Shown: piece by piece, positions 49,036-59,233 of the stretch
How positions within the stretch are numbered: the first letter of the stretch is position 1
How the letters are laid out: each line of letters opens with the position of its first letter
Source: Cercis canadensis
Lineage: Eukaryota; Streptophyta; Magnoliopsida; Fabales; Fabaceae
Assembly: GCA_003255065.1 (NCBI GenBank)
Contig: QAOA01002143.1
Span: forward strand, 111,969-175,968
Direction of reading: 5' to 3'
DNA length: 64,000 nucleotides
Program-made: the position numbers and the translations under genes
The notes under the pieces: model-generated
Seen by the model: the letters and a program-made list of their open reading frames with translations, nothing else
Told to the model about the DNA's origin: nothing
Databases searched by the model: none

Positions 49036-52000
49036 TCAACATCCTGATGAAGCACTGTTGCAGCTGCTCATTATTGGTAGCTGACCCTCACCCCTGATGC
49101 CGGTGTTTGATGATGTGTAATGACTCATCTCTATCTCCTTAGTTGCAATATCAGTTTCAAAGTCCAAGTAAGCCAAGTATCCAGGCCTTGAAGGCATACT
49201 GGTCACTTCAATATCCCCAGAAAGCATAGAAACCACACGAGACATTGATGGTCGTAATGTTGGTGATGATTGAGTGCACAAAAGAGCTACCCCTGCTATT
49301 CGCTTAACTTCTTCTTCGTTGAATTCTGATAGTCTAGGATCTACCAGCTCGATTACACGTTTGTTTTCATGCAGATGCCAAGCCTAAGAAACAAGAAACC
49401 AGTAAAATTTATTAAGCTCAATCCAAAAAATGAAAATGAAGGATAGAGACTCATTTAATATCCTTTTAAATGCAAGATTAAATTGTTTCTGAAGTTGCCA
49501 TGTAAATCAAAATGAATATCTTTCCTATTATTTTTTGTGGTAAAAAAGGTGAATCAGATATGATTCAAACTCATCGCCTGCAACAGCAAAAGGGAGTGTT
49601 TGAACTTCAGATTATAGCATAGAAAACTGTCAAGTAAATGCTATAGTACAATTTAATTGATCAATATTCATTACTTCTTTGGAAAGTTAACAATCTTAGA
49701 TACCAGAGGTAGTATTCATACCCATTCCAGAAGATACACCTTCTCTTCTTCCAAGCTCGAATCAGAATTTGGCCTGCCACTAATTAACTCCAGAACCACA
49801 ACACCAAAGGAAAACACATCCGCTTTCTCCGTAAGGTGGCCGCGCATGGCGTACTCCGGTGCAAAATATCCACTTCATCAAGAGAAATTGTAAGTAAATA
49901 TAAATACAGTTACTAAGAACATACAAACATAAGCGAGTGCATAAGTGCCCAACAAACATAGTGTAGAAACAAAAGCAAAATGATCAAGTCATAATTACTT
50001 ACATTGTCCCAGCAAGACGAGTGCTTAAGTGAGTCTTTGTATCATCAAATAGCTTAGCCAAACCAAAATCTGATATTTTGGGAAAGAGCTGATGATCCAG
50101 CAAAATATTACTAGGCTTCACATCACGGTGTACTATACGAAGCCTTGACTCTTCATGGAGATAGGCTAGACCTCCTGCCACACCCAAGCAGATATGATAT
50201 CGTGTTTGCCAACTGAGGATTGAACTTATTTTTCCTGATTCAAATGCACATAAGACTCAATCCTAAAGTCTAATGTAGAACAGGGATAACTAAATCATAT
50301 AAATGAGCACATACAAATGCACACATACCAAATAGTGCTTGATCAAGACTCCCATTTTCTAAGAACTCATAAACAATAAGTCGTTTGTCTCCTTCAAGGC
50401 AGCATCCATATAACTTAATGAGGTTACGATGTTGCACAGCTGATATAGTAGCAATCTCAGTTATGAACTGTGAATTTCCTTGACGAGATTGCACAGATAG
50501 TTGCTTCACAGCAACTACTCTTCCATCATTGAGTGTCCCCTGTTGAGTACAAAATAAAAAATTATCAGCCCATATAATAGGAGAACTTTCTATTTCCATT
50601 ATATTATGAATTCCACCTCCTATTAAAGGTATCTTTCTGGATTTTCTTTGCAGTGGTTTTTTGTCCACCATCCTATCCTGTGGAAAAGGATCTCCTATGG
50701 TTCCTAGATTCTTTACATTTTTCATCGCCTTTCTTCTTCTCTTTTTCCCGTCCTTACTGAAGTTGTGTAATTATTGTGCACATTTGTGTTCTTGATTGCA
50801 GTTCCAAAGTGGCTGAAACTGCTGTCCCACTCGTGTATGCTATCTTATTATGATTCTCATTCAACAAAATTCTGTGTATAAGGGTATCGGTAATTCTTTG
50901 ATTTCTTCCTATGTTGTTCGCACAAAAATGAAGAAGAAAATCCCCAGCTTCTTGAATAGGACCCATGCATAATCTCATGGTGATAAATGCCATTCCATTA
51001 TAGTTGGGAAAAGCGGAAGTTAGAGAGTCAGTTAAAAATCATAGGCAAACCACAACTGTAGGAAATTTCACTAGACAATAATCAACTTTAAGGGAATGAA
51101 ATGCACTTTAACTCTAATTCCTTGATAGCATAATAGTTTACCTTATAAACAGGTCCAAATCCACCCTCTCCAAGCTTATTGGCAGAATTGAAGTCATTTG
51201 TAGCATTTTTTAATTCAGAATAACTGAAAGTATTTGGTATTGTCTCTATACCTAGAAACTCTGCAAGTTCAACATAAGTGAAAGTTATTTTTCCACCTCA
51301 GTGATGTATAAGCAGAAAATTCTTCCCACGTTCTTAAGTGTTCTTTTCAAAAATTATATTCTTTAATTGTCCACCAATTCGACTTCTTTTGTCCTTCTGT
51401 CAATTGTCCAGAATATTGTCACATAAGCAACTTTTGGTAGCACAAAGGTACTCTACCATCTGTAAGCTTAAGCTATATTGGGCAATGTAACTCATGTTTC
51501 GTCCAATCTTTTCGGTTATATCATATGCTTCATTGACAACACTATTACCTTGTAATTTTCATGTTAAACATAAGAAAATTTTATCCTTTAATGAATTGCA
51601 AGGAAAAATAGTATCTATAGTCACATGTAGGCTAAACAACAAAAGTAATCAGATTTAGTGATTCAGCTCAGCGAAGGAATTGGAAAACTACATATCATAG
51701 CACTGTTGTTTTACCTTCATTTTCATTGCTGTTATGCCATCCTCTTTGAACAATAAAATAAACCACAAAAACAAAAAGGAAGAATATAACTCCAGCACCA
51801 ACTGCAACTCCAACCACAGTCATACCATTATTGTTCTTCTTACTTGTTGCAGGCTTGTTATTAACAGAGGGTATGAAATCTATACAAAGGAAAAGCAATC
51901 AATTGATAGTATTAGATTGTGAAGAACCAATACATCTGACTGCCTAACCTTTTCTCCAAATACTACCTGGGATAGCACTGATGGCTGAAATTAAGGGTCC

Positions 52001-53611
52001 ATAAGTATATTGATCTGGAACGTAGCAAGTCCCTTTTCCAGCCCAAAAAAAATGGATGTCAATATAATTTTCCAATACTTTAACCCTTTTAAATTCCTTC
52101 GGTACAGCTTTAAAAGACACCCGCCCTGCTTCCCTTTGTATGTCAAAATCCTTTAGAACACGATTACCCTGAGAGCAATATACAGAAAAGGTCAGAGTTG
52201 AGTTATGCTGTCCAGAAAAAGTGTTTAGTTGCATAATCTTAGAATTATTAAGTTGGTGCGGGAGAGGTCAATTCATTTCGAAATCTGTCCTAAAATGTTT
52301 GAAGTGGCGTTTTTGACTCCAGTGTGATTTCCAAGACCAGGAAAGATCTTTGGCAATTTTGAAGCATTATTAATAACACAGTCTTTCTGACATTTCTTAG
52401 TTGGATTTATATTCATGTCTTCTATTGGGACTCGGCAGGTTTCTCTTTTGGGATTCACCAATGTACTTATTACTATGTCTCTGTCGTTCAAACATCCAAT
52501 GAATTATTGAATTTGAACCTGTATACAAGAATTGCATTCCCCTTAAAACATTCTAAAAAAATTTCATTAGAATAAAAAACTAAAACTAAAATAATATAAC
52601 CTTTCTATTGTAAAATATTCACCTGGATGTAAACATCAAAGACTCTCCTCCCCACACTTCTCCAAGTCTTAGAATCGAGAATCTTACTTTCAGCAAAAAA
52701 GAGGGTCACGTTATAGTCACCATTTTCCAGCCCCAAACCGTAGTATCTCAGTGATGAAGCAGAGAGCCGTGCTGTTTCAAACAGCTCTGAATCCATGGTA
52801 CCTGCAACTTTTTGTGACACAGAACTTCTGTACTGAGAAAGGCTCCCATTAAAGGATCCAACATTGCTAACTGCCCACCTTTCTGAATCCGTCACAAAAT
52901 ATGCAGCGGGACCAAATTTTTCATTATCTCCTTCATAGATACTTCCATTTGAAGTTGTGATCTGAGGTCCGCCACAATTGATTGAAAAGTTATAATCTGA
53001 AAAAAGAATTAGATTAAAACAATTGATCGTGTGAATGAAGAGCAGGCAATCCATCTAATAAATAAATTAGATAAACCATAAAATATTTATGTGCATATTA
53101 AGCACAGTAAAAATTAGACAAACGGTTCCTCATCCAGGATGACAGAAACATATCTGAATCCCATCTGGAAGTGATAAATCTATAATCATTGAGTGATCAT
53201 GCCATCAGATGTCAAAAATGAATGGCAGCAGATGTGTAATCTGATAGAAACCAGTAGAAATAGAAGATAGACTTAGGTATAATTCTAGTCTAGAAAAGAA
53301 TACAACCCCTACCAGAGCCACTGGCTCCTACAGCAATTCCTCTACTAGAAGGAATCCTGCTCCTTAGGAAAAATAACTCACTTTCTGAATGACCCTCACT
53401 GCTACCTCCTCTCCCTGATATCACGCCCCCTCTAACTAACTCATGCAGTTAATTACATCCCTGACCTCTTCTCTTTCTTCTTTCTCGTATATACCCTCCA
53501 TACCTTGGGCCTATACTCTGGACCACTTAACTGGTCCACTATATCTCTATTCAGCACATCATCCACAATCCCATCATAATCTGGGAAGTTGTTAGTTCCA
53601 AAGAATTGTGC

Positions 53612-53612
53612 N

Positions 53613-53675
<63 letters not shown>
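53612..53675. repeat. n plus ~62-base poly-A in receptor-kinase intron
   Basis: A single n followed by an A run. Immediately left of it is a 27-base string also found at 47616-47642 (see findings). To the left (about 53280-53611) is GC-richer DNA that looks unlike the rest of the intron and may come from a transposon. Confidence 0.8.
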
Positions 53676-53678
<3 letters not shown>

Positions 53679-54548
53679 ATCAAATTGAAGATCAACTTCA
53701 TTACTTAACATGATAAATGAAGCAAATGACTGCACTTACAGATTCCAGAACCGCGATTGCAAGGAAAGTCAAGCTGAAGACACTTCAATCCTGAAGGCAT
53801 ACCACTGAGAGCAGACTAGTTATGCGCTTGGGGAGAAATAATTGTCACATCAGAAGCACACCACTAATTACTAAAAAGTTAGATGGTTGTGAAGTTAAAT
53901 TTCAATATGTCAGTGACAAATGGTGCCATGATGAGACAAATATACATCACTAGTAATCACAGTCCCACTGGTAATTCATACAGAAAAGATTTTCCCAAAT
54001 GAGTTTCATAAGTGATCAATTGCTATCGAAATTACCACGCTAATTTTTCCTTGAACTCCTCTGAGTTCCTCTAAATTAAGTCTGCTTTATAGCATGTAGG
54101 TAAAGGAAACATAAAAATGTTAAGATTAGCCATATAAGCATAACCACTTCATTACTTCTCCAAAACCTCCTTAAGCCACGCCTTAATCATACGAAGGAGA
54201 TTACATGTTAAACCACAATCAACTATACCCAATTTAGTTTCTGATTCAACCTGATGGTTACATTGCTTCAAGAGTTAACGTATATTTTTGTTCATTCAAA
54301 AATTTTATCAATAATGTTATAACCCACAAAAGAGATGCACTTGACGGTTCACAAGCATCCATTTGGGGATACAACGATAAGAAATATACCAGTAATATAA
54401 CAGTTTATACAGTAGGCAGCAAAATTTTAAATTCTAGAATTTGAAGTAACCACTATAATTGCCAATTGCCAAGCTAAAACAAATAAACTGTACTCAGATA
54501 TCTCAGAAAATATATTAGCATGTTAAAGAACTTCAAAATAATGATTGT

Positions 54549-55158
54549 GGCCAGCCTCTTCACCCTTGATTGACATGTGTCAGTGACCACTTGAAAATAA
54601 AGCCAAAAGGATATTAGATTTAAAGGAAGAAGCTATCCGACAAGCTCCTAAATCATTTTGTTAATCATAAGTGTTGGCAGAAAATATAACATATAAAGAT
54701 TCACCTTCTCTCTAAACTTTCTGTTTTGAAGTTGTTGCCAACTAAATTTCTGCATATCACACCCATAAAAAGATATTAGGTTTGTCCTTTTGAAGTATAA
54801 GAAGTAATAAGACATAGACTTTCATTCGTATTTCATAGAAACTATAACTTCGNGGCCAGCCTCTTCACCCTTGATTGACATGTGTCAGTGGCCACTTGAA
54901 AATAAAGCCAAAAGGATATTAGATTTAAAGGAAGAAGCTATCCGACAAGCTCCTAAATCATTTTCTTAATCATAAGTGTTGGCAGAAAATATAACATATA
55001 AAGATTCACCTTCTCTCTAAACTTTCTGTTTTGAAGTTGTTGCCAACTAAATTTCTGCATATCACACCCATAAAAAGATATTAGGTTTGTCCTTTTGAAG
55101 TATAAGAAGTAATAAGACATAGACTTTCATTTGTATTTCATAGAAACTATAACTTCGG
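54549..55158. repeat. ~305-bp direct duplication joined at a single n
   Basis: Positions 54549-54852 recur at 54854-55158 with two or three substitutions, separated by one n at 54853. It lies in the intron between the LRR and malectin exons. Likely an unmerged assembly overlap or two haplotypes. Confidence 0.9.
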
Positions 55159-55507
55159 ACTAGAGATACCATGATACAGAAGAAAAGAATGAAAAATAAC
55201 CTATAACTTACAGTTGCAAATTTTCTTGAGTGACCCAGTCAGGGAGGTTCCCTGCTATATTGTTATATGATAAGTCTCTGCAAGCATTCATAGGCACAGA
55301 GAATGTTAACTACGGAATACCAACTAATTATAGAATACAATTTACAGTATTTAGTCAAGTCACATCAATCTGTAGTCCTGATGCTGCACAAAATTAAATT
55401 ATTCAACAAAACTTACCTATTATCTTTCCTGATGAGCCCACACAAACCTACCTCACAGGCATTGTATACAATTCCATATTATTAAAAGCAATGCCCCACT
55501 TTTATCC

Positions 55508-55675
55508 TATGCAAAGTGCATATGTGTCAAGATATAGTCACATTTTGAGCAAAGAGTCAGTTTTGCCCGGAGGGATGGTACCATTTAGTTATATGCAAAG
55601 TGCATATGTGTCAAGATATACTCACATGTTGAGCAAAAAGTCAGTTTTGCCCGGAGGGATGGTACCATTTAGTTT
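55508..55675. repeat. 84-bp tandem duplication of an LRR exon end and its donor
   Basis: Units 55508-55591 and 55592-55675 differ at only a few positions. The right-hand unit (first on the minus strand) holds the 3' part of LRR exon 55626-55691 with donor AT|GTGAGT. The left-hand unit repeats the exon part with the weaker AT|GTGACT and has no acceptor of its own. Confidence 0.85.
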
Positions 55676-56538
55676 GTTATTACCAAGAGACCTGAGCATG
55701 GAGAGAATAAATAGATCCTTGAACATATAGAATAAGAAATAGCAGTGAAAGGTATTTGTTACAACTATGTAGCAAGGCATATTACAAGTAACGAAGCAAA
55801 CTCAAAGTGAAAAGTGAGTTGAGAATCTGTCCAATTATATTGTTGAAGCTTAAATCCTTGTAGCAAATAATATAACAGTCAGATCAAATTGAACCTGCAT
55901 AACCAGCTTCATATATATCTAAAAATTCATGTCAATTGGTGTTACTTAGTTACTTACAGATGTGTCAAACTCTGAAATTCGCCAAGATTTCTTGGAATTG
56001 TGTCAGAAATATTGTTGTTCCTTAATACTCTGCAAGAATTGTAATGAAATTGTTATCTTTATAACCCAGAAGAGAAATAGATATAGGAGGAAAATATTTT
56101 TACAGTTGGATTCCATAAATCGCAATTGCAAATGTGTTGCCTTACAGAATTTTTAAAGACTTCATATTTTGCATGAATTCCAGTGATTAAGAATAGATAA
56201 TATCAATAAAACTGATGTTAGCTATTATGTGGAAACCATTATGTGTAAATGGTGGAACTATTTGCTAACTTAAATCTCATAAACCATAATATTAACAACA
56301 TTATTAACAACTTTCCCATTGGCGTTTTTCTTACAGAGTTAATATTTGAAAAACAAGAATCCAATTAGTGTGCAAAAGGTAGACAAAGAAGAAACCAAAA
56401 CTGACATAAGAAAAGGTTACTATTTGGGGCAGAAACATACTAAAATGTCCCATGCACACCAAACCCATCACAAACAATCCCATTATAAATCAACTTAGAA
56501 ATTAACATATTTTTCTGCAGAATGCTTGCAGGGGAACC

Positions 56539-58063
56539 ATGAATCAATTGAGTTTTTGCCTTTTGGTTCTCTATGCCATATTCTTCACGTTTTGCTGCAA
56601 AGCACAGACTTCAGGAGTTTCAGATCCAGAAGATGGCATGTCTAATTTTCAACCAAGCCTTGCTGTTGTCATAGGAATTCTATGTCTCATGTTTTCACTC
56701 ACTAGAAACTACAAGAAAATTCTAGTAGTACAGCTGTAAAAAACTAGAGAAGAAACTAGAAAAATCTAATAAATAGGCATGAAGTGTAGAAAAATGTGTG
56801 TAAGAAAAAAGTCATAGCCTTGTACTTTCCTTGTCAAACCTATCAACTATTAAAAGCCTTCTCTTCCACGTCCTTTTACCTTTTTTTCAGCCATCATCCA
56901 TTTCTCACACAACTATTACTTTATCCCATAAAATCAATTCCAACTAATCAACTATTCATCTCCCACTTCCTTTCATCTCCAACTTTTTTCCACTCTTCCA
57001 ACGTCCCTTGCCTTATTCACAAATTACCAACACTTTTTTATTTTCTTCACACATAAACACAATTACTATACCAACAATAACATAGAGCTCTTTGTTGAGA
57101 GAGAGGAAGAGCATCATGGGTCATCAAGGTTCAGTATTGGAAGCAGCTTTAGGAAAATTGAAAAGGGTTGTTAGAAGTAGCACACTTCCAGAAACTTCAA
57201 CAACAAACTAAAAAATTCTACTTCTCACCCACTTATAACTTCCATCAACAATAAACTAGAAATTACAAGAAAATTCTAGTAGTACAGCTGTAAAAAAACT
57301 AGAGAAGAAACTAGAAAAATCTAATAAATAGGCATGAAGTGTAGAAAAATGTGTGTGAGAAAAAAGTCATAGCCTTGTACTTTCCTTGTCAAACCTATCA
57401 ACTATTAAAAGCCTTCTCTTCCACGTCCTTTCACATTTTTTTCAGCCATCATCCATTTCTCACACAACTATTACTTTATCCCATAAAATCAATTCCAACT
57501 AATCAACTATTCATCTCCCACTTCCTTTCATCTGATGTTGTGTTCAAGAACCGGTGGAGCAAAGTGAGCTCATCGGAGCTCATGTTCTTAAAGTCAGAAA
57601 TGCTTAGTTCTATGTCAAGCAGAAGATTCAATTGGGAACGAAATATTGAGCAGCTGCCAATGGCAAGGGGAATAGAAAATGAGGAAATTATAAACATCAA
57701 GGAGGAGATGGAGTGGAAGATTCCTTTGAGAGCAAAGTTGGTGTACTTAATAAAATTAATTCAGCTTTAGATACAGGTCCTTCTAATACATCAGTTTCTA
57801 GAGGAAATTCAAGTCATACATCAAAATATGCGAATCTAGCTGAGAAAAGATCAATGTCAGAAATCACTGCTGTCTCTAGATTTGGAGATTGGGGCATGAA
57901 AGGTAGGTTCTTTAGAGAATCCTCTTTGCTTGAAAACAATGTGAAAGAGGAAAGAGTAAGGCAGCTTTGGCTGCCAATTGCCAGAAGAACTGTTCAATGG
58001 TTTGTCAATAGAGAAAGAAGGTCTCAGCAGTCTCAGAATAAACAACAGCCATTAGATGTATAG
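56539..58063 (+). pseudogene. Broken ATL-type RING-H2 E3 ligase gene
   Basis: The first part, 56539-56700, encodes a signal peptide (MNQLSFCLLVLYAIFFTF), the ATL-like segment SGVSDPEDGMSNFQPSL and the beginning of the membrane helix (AVVIGILCLMFSLT). The match stops there. The second part, 57534-58063, carries the conserved ATL C-terminal region: DVVFKNRWSKVSSSELMFLK, then a 1-base frameshift near 57715, then RSMSEITAVSRFGDWGMKG, RFFRESSLLENNVKEERVRQ and RRTVQWFVNRERRSQQSQNK. The RING-H2 domain, the rest of the membrane helix and the GLD box are absent, replaced by ~830 bp of direct-repeat DNA. It cannot make a working ubiquitin ligase. Intact ATL genes of this type are intronless with nearly 400 residues. 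Confidence 0.85.
56701..57533. repeat. 278/279-bp direct repeats inside the ATL remnant
   Basis: Positions 56701-56978 and 57255-57533 are over 95% identical by eye and share the order CTAGTAGTACAGCTG, GCATGAAGTGTAGAAAAATG, TATTAAAAGCCTTCTC, CCCACTTCCTTTCATCT. A 276-base spacer between them contains a short frame (57116-57211, MGHQGSVLEAALGK...). The size and layout recall a miniature LTR element, but the ends are not TG/CA and no primer-binding site follows the left copy. Both repeats begin with A(C/T)TACAAGAAAATTC, close to a CACTA-element terminus, which may be the better explanation. Confidence 0.75.
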
Positions 58064-58399
58064 TTCATTAATCGATCACCATGAGTGTTCATGACAAAAT
58101 TATCAAATACTAGAAAATACAGACGAAAGCACTGTACCATGGTAAAGCTCATTTGCTCAAAATGCCATACCCAAAAAACCCCAAATTAAAGTGCAGCATT
58201 TGCATGCAAAAAATTTATCACAGTTCCAAGCTTACCATTTTTTCGCTGATGTTCGGCAGTCAATGTAAACAAGACCAGACACAGAGTAATGCAAATGACC
58301 ACCCAGTCACCCAATACTCTCTCAAACCAACTCCACCTCTTACTTCATCACTTCTTTCACAAAATCCATTGTCGAAGATCAAGGACAACACATCAAAAA

Positions 58400-59233
58400 T
58401 CAAGCTCAAACTTTGATTGACTTAATCTGCAAACACAGCAACAAAAACTTAGAATCAGAAACCCACAATCTAGCAATTCAGTATCGATCTCGCTCAAGAA
58501 GAAATCAATGATTTAGATAGAGATAACAAGAAACCCTTTTGAGAAATATAAATAGAAAGAGTACAGAGAATATCAAAGCAACTCAAAATCTATGTAAATA
58601 TGTACGAGAAATATACCGGGAATAGCAATGGAGAATAAACCCTGTCGGCGCAAATAGCAGAGATTTAGAGAAAGAGCTGGGTGAGATAGGGACCGAGAGA
58701 AAAGGAAAGGGATTTCTTACAGATTTCTTAGTCTGAGGGAGAGACTGAGACTGAGGGAGAGTGATAGGGGAGATGGAGGAGAGTGCTAAGGAGAGAAAGG
58801 GATTTGAGAATGGGAGGGAGAGTCAGGGTCTTAGAGAACAAGAACGATAGGAGAAGTTTAGGGATTTCTAAAGTGAGGAGTCAAAGAAGACTTAGGTCTC
58901 AGTGAAAGGGGGAATAACCTAAAACATTCCAACGGTATTATTATGGCAATTACTGTTGGAATTTCCGTTGGAATCAACAAAAATAATTCTGAAAAAAAGG
59001 AAAAATTTGCAAAAAAAAAAATTCCCACGGTATATACCGTTGGAATTTTTTTAAACAGTATTTTTACACAATTCCAACGGTAATTCTGACGGAAAATTCT
59101 AACGGTAATATAATTCCGTTGGAATTACCGTTGGAATTTTTGAGAAATTTATTCCGTTAGAATTACCGTTGGAATTTTTGGAAAATTCCAACGGTTTGTT
59201 GTTCCGTTGGAAAATTGTCATTTTCTTGTAGTG
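58400..59233 (-). mobile_element. CACTA (En/Spm-like) transposon end
   Basis: The minus strand begins at 59233 with CACTACAAGAAAATGAC, the classic CACTA terminus. The next ~310 bases (58918-59220) carry about a dozen TTCCAACGG/CCGTTGGAA motifs in both directions, which is the subterminal repeat array bound by CACTA transposases. Pyrimidine-rich, leader-like sequence follows to about 58600. No transposase is seen. The other end may be one of the ACTACAAGAAAATTC sequences at about 56707 or 57261, which would place the ATL C-terminal fragment inside the element; the flanking triplets do not match clearly. Confidence 0.7.

Larger units (their letters stand above)
49036..56145 (-). pseudogene. LRR-malectin receptor-like kinase, 5'-truncated, decayed ectodomain
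   Basis: Minus-strand exons recognised in phase: 53740-53804, 52623-52996 and 51967-52168 (malectin-like: NFSINCGG, AAYFVTDSERWAVSNVG, YYGLGLENGDYNVTLFFAE, HFFWAGKGTC), 51715-51879 (membrane helix, about GVIFFLFVFVVYFIV), 51142-51260, 50329-50539, 50003-50234, 49722-49872 and 49036-49383 (kinase). The kinase is complete: GEGGFG, VAVK, HRDVK, DFG, APE. LRR exons precede it at 55212-55277, 55626-55691, about 55770-55840 and 55958-56029, with a broken one ending near 56145. Faults: the 55770-55840 exon (DLSFNNIIGQ) lacks an in-phase AG, the 56145 exon has an in-frame stop before SLEFMQNMKSLKIL, the NLVANNFT-type stretch before the malectin part is missing, and no signal peptide is seen before unrelated ATL DNA. 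The class matches Arabidopsis LRR-VIII-2 kinases (At1g56120-56145 type, from memory). A partial transcript might still give a kinase. Confidence 0.8.

Noticed and set aside
56701..57533. Direct repeats as LTRs of a miniature retrotransposon (TRIM)
   Set aside because: Ends are not TG...CA, no primer-binding or polypurine site beside them, and no target duplication; kept only as a repeat.
57713..58063. A separate 116-residue gene beginning MEDSFESKVG
   Set aside because: It is the frame-shifted continuation of the ATL C-terminal region, not an independent gene.
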